Of a stretch of DNA of 64,000 nt, positions 43,551-52,183 are shown in pieces. The stretch is taken from positions 1,086,094 through 1,150,093 of the forward strand of contig NZ_CP083985.1 of NCBI RefSeq assembly GCF_020172665.1. The letters run 5' to 3'. The DNA is from [Mycobacterium] zoologicum (GTDB lineage: Bacteria; Actinomycetota; Actinomycetes; Mycobacteriales; Mycobacteriaceae). The translations under genes and the position numbers were made by a program. The notes beneath the pieces are model-generated. The model saw nothing but the letters and a program-made list of their open reading frames with translations. It did no database searches and was not told where the DNA came from. The number at the start of each line of letters is the position of its first letter. The stretch's first letter is position 1.

Positions 43551-43835
43551 TCAGGCCCAGCTGGAGCCCACCGAGGCGTCGGTGTTGGCCATGTTGTTGC
43601 CGGCGGTCTGCACCTTCTGACCATGAGCATTGGCCTGCTCGTAGATCACCGCGAAGTTGCGACCCAACTGGGACACGAACTCCTGGCACGCCACCGAACC
43701 CGAACCACCCCAGAAATCACCCGCGGCCAGCACATCGTGCACGATCGCCTGGTGCTCAGCCTCCAACGAAGCAGCCTGGGCACGGATCAACGCGCCGTGA
43801 GCGTTGACATCACCGAACTGGTAGTTGATCGACAT
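43551..43835 (-). CDS. esxN: EsxN-like WXG100 protein (ESX-5 substrate)
   Basis: The 94-residue protein is close by eye to M. tuberculosis EsxN: INYQFGDVNAHGALIRAQAA, LEAEHQAIVHDVLAAGDFWG (WxG turn), CQEFVSQLGRNFAVIYEQAN and NMANTDASVGSSWA. It forms a helical-hairpin heterodimer with EsxM and is exported by ESX-5. It is last in its operon, 14 nt after esxM, and a strong terminator follows. No espG, eccD or mycP gene is near, so this is a satellite substrate locus like the recalled Rv1037c-Rv1040c cluster. Confidence 0.93.
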   Translation of the reverse strand: MSINYQFGDVNAHGALIRAQAASLEAEHQAIVHDVLAAGDFWGGSGSVACQEFVSQLGRNFAVIYEQANAHGQKVQTAGNNMANTDASVGSSWA

Positions 43836-43849
43836 CTTCCTAATCCTCC

Positions 43850-44146
43850 CTAGCTGCCCAGGATCTGCTGCGACGCAGCTTCCTGGCTCTCGTAGTGGTT
43901 GGCATCGCGGATCAGACCATCGCGCACACCGTGCAGCATCGTCACGATGTTGCGAAACGCAGTCTGCATCTGACCCATGGTGTCCATTGAGGTCCGCTCC
44001 GCCAGACCACCCCAACCCGCACCCGAGATATTGGTCGACGACGCCCACATCCGACGCGCCTCATCCTCAACGGTCTGCGCATGCACATCGAAACGACCCG
44101 CCATCGCCCGCATCGCGTCCGGGTCCGTCATAAAACGTGTAGCCAT
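43850..44146 (-). CDS. esxM: EsxM-like WXG100 protein (ESX-5 substrate)
   Basis: A 98-residue protein close to EsxM/Esx[45 protein letters not shown] (WxG) and the C-terminal type VII secretion signal YESQE (YxxxE). It pairs with EsxN. It follows the PPE gene at 44189 by 42 nt within the same operon. Confidence 0.93.
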   Translation of the reverse strand: MATRFMTDPDAMRAMAGRFDVHAQTVEDEARRMWASSTNISGAGWGGLAERTSMDTMGQMQTAFRNIVTMLHGVRDGLIRDANHYESQEAASQQILGS

Positions 44147-44188
44147 CGGTGTCTCTCCTTTTCTGCGGTTCCGTTGCGCGGTAAGGGT

Positions 44189-45430
44189 TTATCCGGCCAC
44201 TACCGGCCGCGCCATGACGGTCGGTTTGAAGCCGTAGCGGGGGGTGCCCAGACCGAAACCGCCCCGTTCGGCACCCATCGGCATCCCGCCGGGCATGGCC
44301 GCCATCGACTGCACTTCTTCGGGGGCGGCCGTCCAGCTGTTGGCCTGCAAGGCGCTGGCCGTCTCGACGGCATCGGCGGCGGGAGCGGCCGCGGCCCAGG
44401 TCGTCGGCGCGGACAGCTCGCCGACCAGGGTGGCCTGACCCACGCCGGCCGTCACGGTCGGGGCGCTCGCGGCGAACGCCGATGCGCCGCCCAGCGCACC
44501 CAAGCTGCTCAGCGGACCACCCGGGGCCAGCAGGGCACCGATCCCGGCACCTGCCGCACCACCGCCGAGGGCGTTGAAACCACCACCGGAGAAGAACGTG
44601 GTCATGGTCGGAATCAAACTGGCCGGGGTGAACGCCGCCGAGGTTCCGGTGAAGCTCATCAGGCCGTTGAGCGGGTAGGTCGCCAGCGACACAACACCAT
44701 TGATCGACGCGTTGCGGCCGATGGCTTCGAGCAGCCCGGCCCACGTGGACGGGGGCAGCCCGGCGTCGGCGGTGCCCGGCGTGGTCAGCGTCTGCAGCGT
44801 GTTCGGCACCGACGAAATCGCTTGTGCCACTTGTGCGCTGTTGCCGACGGCGGTGCCGCTGGCCTGACTGACCGCAGCGGCCTGATTGGCCGTCCCGTCC
44901 GGATTCGTGGGCTGATTGGGCTCGTTGAACGGCGTGACCTTGGTCGCCTCCGCCGAGGACGCCGCGTAGCTGTACATGGCGTTGGTGGCCTGGGCCCACA
45001 TCTGGAAATACTGTGCGTCGCTGGCCATGATCGCGGCCGAGTTCTGGCCGACGACGTTGGTGGCCACCAGTTGCTTCTGCTGGGCGCGATTGGCGGCGAT
45101 CACAGCCGGAGGAGGGGTGGCGGCGTGGGCGGCCTCGAACGCCGCGGCGGCGGCGGTGGCTCGGGTGGCCGCCTCCTCGGCCTTGGCTGCCGTGTCCGCC
45201 ATCCACGCCAGATACGGCTTGGTGGCGGCGGTCATCGATGCCGATGCCGGGCCCATCCACTGTTCGTCCACGAGCTGGGTGATCGTCGTTTCGCACGACG
45301 TCAGGGCCGATGAGATCTCCGAGGCCAGTCCGCGCCAGGCGGAGGCGACGGTCATCATCGGCGTGGAGCCGGGACCGGAGTACAGGCGTCCGGAGTTGAT
45401 CTCCGGCGACAGCAGGGAGTAGTCGATCAT
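44189..45430 (-). CDS. PPE family protein, SVP-like, third gene of the esxMN operon
   Basis: A 413-residue PPE: domain YSLLSPEINSGRLYSGPGST to about residue 175, Gly-rich middle (FFSGGGFNALGGGAAGAGIG), a variant SVP motif VGELSAPTTW, and tail [17 protein letters not shown]. The first PPE proline of the usual LPPEINS is Ser (LSPEINS). It follows another PPE gene by 8 nt; only one PE gene leads the operon, so two PPE proteins may compete for it. Likely exported by ESX-5. Confidence 0.92.
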   Translation of the reverse strand: MIDYSLLSPEINSGRLYSGPGSTPMMTVASAWRGLASEISSALTSCETTITQLVDEQWMGPASASMTAATKPYLAWMADTAAKAEEAATRATAAAAAFEAAHAATPPPAVIAANRAQQKQLVATNVVGQNSAAIMASDAQYFQMWAQATNAMYSYAASSAEATKVTPFNEPNQPTNPDGTANQAAAVSQASGTAVGNSAQVAQAISSVPNTLQTLTTPGTADAGLPPSTWAGLLEAIGRNASINGVVSLATYPLNGLMSFTGTSAAFTPASLIPTMTTFFSGGGFNALGGGAAGAGIGALLAPGGPLSSLGALGGASAFAASAPTVTAGVGQATLVGELSAPTTWAAAAPAADAVETASALQANSWTAAPEEVQSMAAMPGGMPMGAERGGFGLGTPRYGFKPTVMARPVVAG

Positions 45431-45438
45431 CGTTGCTC

Positions 45439-46677
45439 CTAGACCACCATCGGCTTGGGCATGAATTTGGGCCGGAACCCGTAGCGCGGCGTGCCGTAGT
45501 TCATGCCTTGTCGTCCCATGCCGGTCGGCACCGGAGGGGGCATGGAGGCCATGTTGTTGTGGGTCTCCGAGGGGACCGCCCAGCCGCCGGGCCCGCTGGT
45601 CAGCGCCGCAGAGCCAGGAGTGGCCGCCGCCCAGCCGCCCGGAGCCGAGAACGACGTCCCGACCAGCGAGGCCTTACCCATCGTGGCGGTGACGGCCGGG
45701 GTGACCGCACTGACCCCGAAGGCGCTGCTGACACCGCTGGAAATGCCACCGCCGAGCGCGCCGAGGGCGCCGAGTGCACCACCGGGACTCAACGCCGCTC
45801 CCAGACCACTGCCGAGCGCACTGCCGGTGGCGGCGTTGAAGCCACCGCCGCTCATGAAACCGATGAGGCTTGGCAGCAGCGCGGAAGGGATGAAGGCCGC
45901 GCCGGTGCCGGCGGTGTTGAACAGGCTGTACAGCGGGGTGCCGAACATGTACGCGAAGCCGTTTGTCGGGTCGTTGTAGAGGAACTCGATGATCGGTGTC
46001 ATCCAGTCCGTTGATGCTGCCGGCGAGGCCATGCTCTGCAGGGCGTTCGGCAGCGCCGAGATCATCTGCGCCGTCTGCGCGGTGGTGTTGGCGGTGCTGC
46101 TGCCACTGGCCTGGGCGACCGTGGCCCCCTGGTTGGCCAGCCCGGCCGGGTTGGTGTTCTGGGCCGGCTCCTTGAACGGGGTGACCTGCGATGCGGCGGC
46201 CGAGCCGCTGGCATAGCCGTACATGGCTGCGGCGTCCTGCGCCCACATCTGCGCGTAGTTGGCTTCGAGCGCCGCGATCGCCGGGGTGTTGAGGCCGAGG
46301 ATGTTCGTGGCCACCAGCGCCGCCTGCTGCACCCGGTTGGTCGTGACCGCAGCCGGGGGCACCGTGGCCGCCCGCGCCGTCTCGAACGCGGCCGCGGCGG
46401 AAGTGGCCTGGACAGCGGCCTGTTCGGCCAGCGCGGCGGTGGAGTTCATCCAGGCGATGTAGGGGGCCGCAGCCGTGGCCATCGATGCCGATGCCGGACC
46501 GAGCCAGTCGTCGCCGGACAGCTCGGAGATCACCGTCTCGTAGGAGTGGGCGGCCGCGCTCAATTCGGCGGCCAGTCCGCGCCAGGCTGCGGCGGCCGTC
46601 ATCATCGGTGTCGAACCCGGTCCGGTGTACATGCGCCCGGAGTTGATCTCGGGGGGCAGGGCTCCGTAATCCCACAT
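45439..46677 (-). CDS. PPE family protein, SVP-like, second gene of the esxMN operon
   Basis: A 412-residue [32 protein letters not shown] turn, and a Gly-rich middle sharing [20 protein letters not shown] with its neighbour. The motif is [11 protein letters not shown] in place of SVPxxW, and the tail is [16 protein letters not shown]. It follows the PE gene by 9 nt, the classic PE-PPE pairing. It and the next PPE gene look like a tandem duplication with diverged C-terminal halves. Confidence 0.92.
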   Translation of the reverse strand: MWDYGALPPEINSGRMYTGPGSTPMMTAAAAWRGLAAELSAAAHSYETVISELSGDDWLGPASASMATAAAPYIAWMNSTAALAEQAAVQATSAAAAFETARAATVPPAAVTTNRVQQAALVATNILGLNTPAIAALEANYAQMWAQDAAAMYGYASGSAAASQVTPFKEPAQNTNPAGLANQGATVAQASGSSTANTTAQTAQMISALPNALQSMASPAASTDWMTPIIEFLYNDPTNGFAYMFGTPLYSLFNTAGTGAAFIPSALLPSLIGFMSGGGFNAATGSALGSGLGAALSPGGALGALGALGGGISSGVSSAFGVSAVTPAVTATMGKASLVGTSFSAPGGWAAATPGSAALTSGPGGWAVPSETHNNMASMPPPVPTGMGRQGMNYGTPRYGFRPKFMPKPMVV

Positions 46678-46686
46678 GATCTCCGC

Positions 46687-46986
46687 CTAACCCGCCGCCG
46701 CCGCGTTCGCGGCCTCGGTGGCCGCGTACGACTCGGAGCTGCCCTTGAGCGTGGCCACGAACATCTCGTGAATGGCCGCAGCCTGCGCGGCCACCGTCTG
46801 GTAGAGGCTGGCGTGCGCGGCGAACTGTGCGGCGGTCAGCGCCGAGACCTCGTCGGCGGCCGCGGGAACGACGCCGGTGGTCGGGGCGGACGCCGCGGCA
46901 CTCTGGGCGTTGAGCGCCGCACCGATCGACTGCAGGTTGCCGGCGGCGGTCGCCAGCGCCTCGGGCTGCGTGGTCACGAAAGACAT
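46687..46986 (-). CDS. PE family protein, first gene of the esxMN operon
   Basis: A minimal 99-residue PE protein: MSFVTTQPEALATAAGNLQS, LNAQSAAASAPTTGVVPAAADEV and C-terminal YAATE (YxxxE secretion signal). It should fold as a helical pair with a PPE partner and be chaperoned by EspG5. ATG 46986 follows GGAGA. It leads PE-PPE-PPE-esxM-esxN, an ESX-5a-like unit. Confidence 0.95.
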   Translation of the reverse strand: MSFVTTQPEALATAAGNLQSIGAALNAQSAAASAPTTGVVPAAADEVSALTAAQFAAHASLYQTVAAQAAAIHEMFVATLKGSSESYAATEAANAAAAG

Positions 46987-47062
46987 GGAAATCTCCTTAC
47001 AAGCCAGGTGACGAATTGGCTTCTGGCACCACACTTGCGTACGACTGGGTGATTGTGAAAGC

Positions 47063-47081
47063 TCGTTAACCGCTTCTTAAC
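47063..47081 (-). promoter_or_regulatory. Conserved upstream motif of PE genes, copy 2
   Basis: TCGTTAACCGCTTCTTAAC on the + strand, about 77 nt upstream of the PE start at 46986; matches copy 1 at 43411-43429 in 15 of 19 positions. The core GTTAAC is palindromic. Confidence 0.5.
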
Positions 47082-47384
47082 CGCGGTGTTGGAACTCTTT
47101 ACATGCACCCCGGCCGCGGTGTGTCCGCGGTGTGTGAGGGGTCACGATGTCGCGCGCCGGAGGCCGGACGAGGGCGGGGAGGTAAAAGCCGTGCGTGACG
47201 GTATCGGGTGTTCGCCGAACGGCTTTGGCGTTGCGGCGACGGTGGCCCAGCTCACACCGGTGCGCTGGGCGCGGGTGCGGCCATTTCGGTCCGACCCGGT
47301 TGATTGTCAATCGTGTTGATGGACAACGCATTTGGTCCGTGTCAACCCGTCGTGCCTGCCGCTCGTCTCGGGGCTGTGAGGGCT
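47082..47384. other. Intergenic DNA without a supported gene
   Basis: This stretch separates the minus-strand PE operon from the plus-strand DUF732 gene. No open frame in it has a ribosome site, mycobacterial codon bias or a recognisable product. The only structure I can support lies at its right edge, the repeated GTGTAACACG boxes. Confidence 0.6.
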
Positions 47385-47445
47385 GTGTAACACGGATTTA
47401 ACATCTGGATTTGGCGGAGTAAACCGCGTGTAACACGCATTTAAC
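47385..47445 (+). repeat. Two direct GTGTAACACG-N-ATTTAAC boxes upstream of DUF732 gene
   Basis: GTGTAACACGGATTTAAC (47385-47402) and GTGTAACACGCATTTAAC (47428-47445) match at 17 of 18 positions, 43 nt apart, about four helical turns. Each contains the palindrome GTGT-A-ACAC. The second ends 23 nt before the ATG at 47469. They look like paired operator sites. Confidence 0.6.
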
Positions 47446-47468
47446 GAACACTCAGCACACTACGAGCT

Positions 47469-47774
47469 ATGAATCGGTTTCTGCTGCTGGCGGGCTTCGC
47501 CGCCGTAGTCGGCCTGGCGGCCCCGGCGAACGCAGAGCCGGTCGGCAGCGACGCTGCCTTTCTCACCCAGCTGTCCGGGGCCGGCTTGAGTCACCGAGGC
47601 TCCGACCAGGTGGCCATCTCGGCCGGGCACTCGGTGTGTCAGCTGATGGACGCCGGCCTCACTCCGATGGACACCGTGGTGGCGGTGCAGACCACCAACC
47701 CGGGTTTCTCGCTGCAGCGCGCCGCGGAATTCGCCCGGATCGCCGCGCAGAACTACTGCCCCGAGCACGCCTGA
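47469..47774 (+). CDS. DUF732 small secreted protein
   Basis: A 101-residue exported protein: signal peptide MNRFLLLAGFAAVVGLAAPANA, then the mycobacterial DUF732 pattern SDAAFLTQLSGAGL, VAISAGHSVCQLMDAG and RAAEFARIAAQNYCPEH, with two conserved Cys residues likely joined. Function is unknown; the family is abundant in mycobacteria. No ribosome site is obvious. Paired direct repeats upstream suggest specific regulation. Confidence 0.85.
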   Translation: MNRFLLLAGFAAVVGLAAPANAEPVGSDAAFLTQLSGAGLSHRGSDQVAISAGHSVCQLMDAGLTPMDTVVAVQTTNPGFSLQRAAEFARIAAQNYCPEHA

Positions 47775-47838
47775 TTTCTACCTCTTCTCGGAGTGCCGGT
47801 AGGGCGCTGGCGAGGCCGTCGCGTTAGATTCGCCGCGA

Positions 47839-47912
47839 GCCCCCATAGCCCAATTGGCAGAGGCAGCGGACTTAAAATCCGCCCAGTGTCGGTTCGAGTC
47901 CGACTGGGGGCA
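47839..47912 (+). tRNA. tRNA-Leu (anticodon TAA)
   Basis: A 74-nt cloverleaf: acceptor GCCCCCA/TGGGGGC, anticodon arm GCGGA-CTTAAAA-TCCGC with TAA at 34-36, and T arm GTCGG-TTCGAGT-CCGAC. CCA is not encoded. The variable region is only about 5 nt (CCAGT), whereas bacterial tRNA-Leu normally has a long variable arm; identity is from the anticodon. Confidence 0.9.
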
Positions 47913-48369
47913 CGGCGTTCGCGAGCCTGTTGTCAGCGCGAAGAAGTGCGAGTGGTGAGCACGCCAACTACAGCCTCGCGGGGCCCGGAGCGGCAGCGCC
48001 GCGACCCTTCTACTCGCCCGCCGGAACTTTTGCAAGAGTCTGTGACGAGGTCCGTCGAATTCGCATGAAGAGAATTTCTGACGTCTTATTGAATTATTAA
48101 TTGCGACTCAAATCACAAATTAGCTGGATATGACGTCCGAGCAGCACAACAACCCTGGCCAAGGTTGCTGAACGAGCCTTGGTCCGCGGCGCGCGGCGCG
48201 GTACCCGAGTTCACCGTGCGACCTCGCTCACAATAATTACGACATTTTCGGGTTACCTGGAATTCACCGCTAAGATCGACCGAACGCCTCGCCTGGGCAG
48301 CCGGTCATCATCCGGCCGCACCAGCTCGCCCGCGAAGCATGTAGTGACGATACGAAGACGATACGAACA
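47913..48369. other. Gene-free region downstream of tRNA-Leu with an AT-rich patch
   Basis: About 450 nt carry no supported gene. A patch near 48064-48135 is clearly AT-rich for this genome (for example TTATTGAATTATTAATTGCG), and another lies near 48230-48255. Such patches attract Lsr2 and often mark foreign DNA or promoters. Just before the propeller gene, ACGATACGAA occurs twice in tandem (48346-48366). I see no integrase remnant and no repeat of the tRNA 3' end. Confidence 0.55.
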
Positions 48370-49425
48370 GTGATCGATGGGAGCGATGTGGACGACGTGG
48401 CGGCTACTGGACCGGCCAACCCTGGCGCCCGCATCGTCGACACCGTAGCGGTGAAACGCGGTCCGATCGGCGGCATGGCGGTGAGCGCGGACGGCGCCCG
48501 GTTGATGACCACCAACTACGGCGACGACACCATCTCCATCATCGACACCGCCAGCGGCACCGTTGTGAGCACCGTGTTCCGCACCGACGAACCCTTCTCG
48601 ATCGCCGCCGGCCCCGCGGGTACCGCCCGGGCCTACGCCACCGCCTCGACCATGGCGCTGGACGCTGTGCTGGCTATTGACACCGATGCAGCCGAGGTCA
48701 TCGGGTGCTACCCGGTCGAGCTGGGCATCGGCCACCTGGTCGCCGACCCGATGGGCCAGCGCGTCTACGTCACCCGTACCGGCCCGGCCGGCGTCGAGGT
48801 GCTTGCGCTGGATGAGGCCATGCGCCCGCTGGGTGCGGTGTCCGTGTCCGGCAGCCGGGTCGCCGACTCGGCGTGCCTGCGGATCAGCCCGGACGGCCAG
48901 CGACTGTATGCCGCCGTGCGTCATCCCTCCGGCGACGCCGTCACCGTGCTCGACCGCAACCTCAACGTCATCGACGTCATCAGGGTCGGCGTGACCATCA
49001 TCGACGTCGCCGTCAGCCCGGACGGGTCGCTGCTGTTCGTGGCGACCTGTGGTTCCGACGGGCGCGGAACGGTGCACGTCGTCGATGCCCGCACCCACGC
49101 CGCCGGCGCCGGCCTGGTCGTCGACGCGCAGCTGATCCAGCTGATCGTGAGCCGCGACGGCGCCCGGGTCTACCTGGTGACCGCCGCCGGGATCGTGGCC
49201 ATCTGCGCCCGCACCAGCGAGACTCTGGGCACCCTGAACGCGGCCACCGCACCGTCGTGCGCGGTGGAGAGCCCCGACGGCAGTCGGCTCTACATCGCCG
49301 ACTTCGACGGCGCGGTGACCGTCGCCTCACTGGCCGACCTGCCGGCACCGTCGGCGTCGCTGCACGAGCAGCTCGCCCTCGACGACGCCGTCAGCCGGAT
49401 GCTGTTGCTCGAACCCGCGGTGTAG
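48370..49425 (+). CDS. Beta-propeller protein (YVTN/YncE type, Rv1057-like)
   Basis: A protein of about 350 residues built of repeated propeller blades: ADGARLMTTNYGDDTISIID, VADPMGQRVYVTRTGPAGVEVL, ISPDGQRLYAAVRHPSGDAV, VSPDGSLLFVATCGSDGRGT and SPDGSRLYIADFDGAVTV. There is no signal peptide. By sequence and its fadD14 neighbour it corresponds to recalled Rv1057, a SigE- and MprA-controlled stress gene of unknown biochemical role. The start is uncertain: GTG 48370, or GTG 48388 or 48397 after GGGAG. Confidence 0.82.
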   Translation: MIDGSDVDDVAATGPANPGARIVDTVAVKRGPIGGMAVSADGARLMTTNYGDDTISIIDTASGTVVSTVFRTDEPFSIAAGPAGTARAYATASTMALDAVLAIDTDAAEVIGCYPVELGIGHLVADPMGQRVYVTRTGPAGVEVLALDEAMRPLGAVSVSGSRVADSACLRISPDGQRLYAAVRHPSGDAVTVLDRNLNVIDVIRVGVTIIDVAVSPDGSLLFVATCGSDGRGTVHVVDARTHAAGAGLVVDAQLIQLIVSRDGARVYLVTAAGIVAICARTSETLGTLNAATAPSCAVESPDGSRLYIADFDGAVTVASLADLPAPSASLHEQLALDDAVSRMLLLEPAV

Positions 49426-49471
49426 CTCCTGGTAAGGCGCGGCCCCACGGCCGGCGTCGGCATGATCGAAT

Positions 49472-51109
49472 ATGTCGATGCAAAGCACCATGCAGAACTG
49501 GCCGTTGACCATCGGCGCCATCCTTGCGCACGCCACCGGGGTCCACGGTGCCCGCACCGTGACAACCATGACCGACGATGGTTTTCGGGCCACCACCTAC
49601 CGTGAGGTCGGCGCGCAGGCGGCCCAGTTGGCCAACGCGCTGCGCCGGCTGGGCATCACCGGCGACCAGCGGGTGGCCACGTTCATGTGGAACAACACCG
49701 AGCATCTGGTCGCCTACCTGGCGATCCCGTCGATGGGCGCGGTGCTGCACACCCTCAACATCCGGTTGTTCGCCGAGCAGATCGTGTTCGTCGCCAACGA
49801 GGCCGAGGACCGGGTGATCCTGGTCGACGCATCACTGATCGGCCTGCTGGCACCGGTGTTGAGCCAACTCGACACCGTGCACACGGTGATCGTGGTCGGC
49901 GACGGCGACGCCGCGCCGCTGGAGGAGTCCGGCAAGACCGTGCTGCGCTACGCCGACGTCCTGGCCGCCGAGTCGCCAGAGTTCGACTGGCCCCTTATCG
50001 ACGAGAACTCTGCCGCCGCAATGTGTTACACCAGCGGAACCACCGGAAACCCCAAGGGCGTGGTGTACAGCCACCGGTCCAGTTACCTGCACACGATGGC
50101 CGGCTGCACCACCAACGGCATCGGAGTCGGCTCGGCTGACTGCGTGCTGCCGATCGTGCCGATGTTTCACGCCAACGCGTGGGGGCTGCCGTACTCGGCG
50201 CTGATGGCCGGCGCGGATCTGGCCATGCCCGACCGGCACCTCAATGCACCGTCGTTGGTCGCCCTCATCGAGAAGCTGCGGCCGACGCTGGCCGGCGCGG
50301 TGCCGACGATCTGGAACGACGTCATGCACTACCTGGATCGTGAACCCGGCCATGACATCTCGTCGCTGCGGAAGGTCGCGTGCGGCGGCTCGGCCGTCCC
50401 GGTGTCGCTGATGCAGGCCTTCGAGGAACGTTACGGCGTGCAGGTGTGTCAACTGTGGGGCATGACCGAGACCTCCCCACTGGCCACCATGGCCTGGCCG
50501 CCGCCGGGCACCCCGGCCGAAGAGCACTGGACGCTGCGCGGTACCCAGGGTCAGCCGGTCTGCGGTGTGCAGGCCCGCATCGTCGACGACGCGGATCAAG
50601 TGCTGCCCAACGACGGTGCGGCGGTAGGCGAGTTGGAGGTACGCGGTCCGTGGATCACCGGCGGCTACTACCGCGGCGAAGACGAGTCAAAGTTCTCCTC
50701 GGGCTGGCTGCGCACCGGTGACGTGGGCAGCATCGACCCCCGGGGCTTCATCACCCTGACCGACCGGGCCAAGGACGTGATCAAGTCCGGCGGTGAGTGG
50801 ATCTCCTCGGTCGAGTTGGAGAACGAGTTGATCGGCCACCCCGACGTGGTCGAGGCCGCCGTCGTCGGAGTGCCCGACGAGCGCTGGCAGGAGCGCCCCC
50901 TGGCCGTCGTCGTGGCCCGCGAAGGCGGATCGGTGAGCCCCGCTGATCTGCGAAAGTTCCTGGCCGACAAGGTCGCCCGCTGGTGGCTACCGGAGCGCTG
51001 GACCTTCGTCGACACCATTCCGCGCACCAGCGTCGGCAAGTACGACAAGAAGACCATCCGGGCCCGGTACGCCGAGAATCAATACCAGGTGAGTGAGGAG
51101 CACAACTGA
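49472..51109 (+). CDS. fadD14: Medium/long-chain fatty-acyl-CoA ligase FadD14
   Basis: A 545-residue ANL enzyme: AAMCYTSGTTGNPKGVVYSHRS (P-loop), VPMFHANAWGLPYSALMAGA, QLWGMTETSPLATMAWPPPG, WLRTGDVGSIDPRGF and the C-terminal PRTSVGKYDKKTIRARYA with catalytic Lys. It matches recalled M. tuberculosis FadD14 closely along its length. It activates fatty acids as CoA thioesters. ATG 49472 or ATG 49490 could start it. Its TGA overlaps the next ATG (TGATG). Confidence 0.94.
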   Translation: MSMQSTMQNWPLTIGAILAHATGVHGARTVTTMTDDGFRATTYREVGAQAAQLANALRRLGITGDQRVATFMWNNTEHLVAYLAIPSMGAVLHTLNIRLFAEQIVFVANEAEDRVILVDASLIGLLAPVLSQLDTVHTVIVVGDGDAAPLEESGKTVLRYADVLAAESPEFDWPLIDENSAAAMCYTSGTTGNPKGVVYSHRSSYLHTMAGCTTNGIGVGSADCVLPIVPMFHANAWGLPYSALMAGADLAMPDRHLNAPSLVALIEKLRPTLAGAVPTIWNDVMHYLDREPGHDISSLRKVACGGSAVPVSLMQAFEERYGVQVCQLWGMTETSPLATMAWPPPGTPAEEHWTLRGTQGQPVCGVQARIVDDADQVLPNDGAAVGELEVRGPWITGGYYRGEDESKFSSGWLRTGDVGSIDPRGFITLTDRAKDVIKSGGEWISSVELENELIGHPDVVEAAVVGVPDERWQERPLAVVVAREGGSVSPADLRKFLADKVARWWLPERWTFVDTIPRTSVGKYDKKTIRARYAENQYQVSEEHN

Positions 51110-52167
51110 TGGGTTTACGCGTCATCCAATGGGCGACCGGCGGAGTCGGCATTGCAGCGATCAAGGGGGTTCTCGAGCACCCCGACCTGGAACTGGTCGG
51201 CTGCTGGGTGCACTCGAAGGCCAAGAGCGGCAAGGACGTCGGTGAGATCATCGGCACCGCCCCGATCGGGGTGAGGGCCACCGACAGCGTCGAGGAGATC
51301 CTGGCGCTGGACGCCGACGCGGTGATCTACGCACCGCTGATGGGCAACGCGGATGAGGTTGCCGCCCTGTTGCGCTCCGGCAAGAACGTCGTCACCCCGG
51401 TCGGCTGGGTCTATCCCAGCGAACGGGCGGCCGCGCCGCTGGAAGAGGCGGCCAAGGCCGGCAGTGCGACACTGCACGGTGCCGGCATAGCTCCCGGCGC
51501 CGTCAGCGAGTTGTTCCCGCTGCTGTTGTCGGTGATGTCGACCGGCGTCACATTCGTTCGCTGCGAAGAGTTCTCGGACCTGCGTACCTACGGCGCACCC
51601 GACGTGCTGCGTCACGTGATGGGTTTCGGCGGCACGCCGGAGCAGGCGTTGACCGGACCCATGCAGAAGATGCTCAACAGCGGTTTCATCCAGGCGGCTC
51701 GATTGTGCGTGGACCGGCTGGGTTTTGCCGCCGACGAGCAGATCCGCCCGTCGCAGGAAGTGGCGGTGGCCACCGCGCCGATCGACTCCCCGATCGGCGT
51801 CATCGAACCGGGCCAGGTCGCGGCCCGCCGCTTCCACTGGGAGGCGATGGTCGGTGACACTCCGGTTGTGCGGATCACGGTGAACTGGCTGATGGGCGAG
51901 GAGAACCTCGACCCGCCATGGTCTTTCGGGCCCGCGCGGGAACGCTACGAGATGGAGGTGCGCGGCAACCCGGACACCTTCGTCACCGTCAAAGGCTGGC
52001 AGCCCGAGACCGTCGAGGACGGCCTGCTCAGCAACCCGGGCATCGTGGCGACCGCCGCGCACTGCGTCAACGCCGTCCCGGCCACCTGTGCTGCCCCGGC
52101 CGGCATCGCGAGTTTCTTCGACCTGCCGCTGATCACCGGCCGGGCGGCCCCGCACCTGGCGCGGTGA
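51109..52167 (+). CDS. NAD(P)-binding dehydrogenase (DapB-like fold, Rv1059-like)
   Basis: A 352-residue protein with an N-terminal Rossmann domain (GLRVIQWATGGVGIAAIKGV), ADAVIYAPLMGN and VVTPVGWVYPSE, and a C-terminal DapB-like domain. It resembles the 2,4-diaminopentanoate dehydrogenase/dihydrodipicolinate reductase-like proteins widespread in mycobacteria, whose substrates are mostly unknown. It is translationally coupled to fadD14, which hints at a lipid-derived substrate, but that is inference. Confidence 0.85.
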   Translation: MGLRVIQWATGGVGIAAIKGVLEHPDLELVGCWVHSKAKSGKDVGEIIGTAPIGVRATDSVEEILALDADAVIYAPLMGNADEVAALLRSGKNVVTPVGWVYPSERAAAPLEEAAKAGSATLHGAGIAPGAVSELFPLLLSVMSTGVTFVRCEEFSDLRTYGAPDVLRHVMGFGGTPEQALTGPMQKMLNSGFIQAARLCVDRLGFAADEQIRPSQEVAVATAPIDSPIGVIEPGQVAARRFHWEAMVGDTPVVRITVNWLMGEENLDPPWSFGPARERYEMEVRGNPDTFVTVKGWQPETVEDGLLSNPGIVATAAHCVNAVPATCAAPAGIASFFDLPLITGRAAPHLAR

Positions 52168-52171
52168 CCGC

Positions 52172-52177
52172 TACCCT
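52172..52177 (+). promoter_or_regulatory. -10 hexamer TACCCT for leaderless small-gene mRNA
   Basis: TACCCT ends 6 nt before ATG 52184, the spacing of a leaderless start. It also would serve the following amidotransferase and patatin genes. Confidence 0.45.
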
Positions 52178-52183
52178 CGACTG

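Noticed and set aside
44189..46677. Possible CRISPR-like or insertion-sequence repeats in the PPE region
   Set aside because: Repetition here is coding similarity between paralogous PPE genes; there are no short regularly spaced direct repeats and no terminal inverted repeats or transposase.
47778..48035. Minus-strand open frame across the tRNA-Leu
   Set aside because: It overlaps a clear tRNA gene and shows no codon bias or motif.
49440..49471. Leaderless -10 for fadD14 near TATGTC
   Set aside because: The hexamer lacks the final T of TANNNT and overlaps the start codon, so spacing is wrong.
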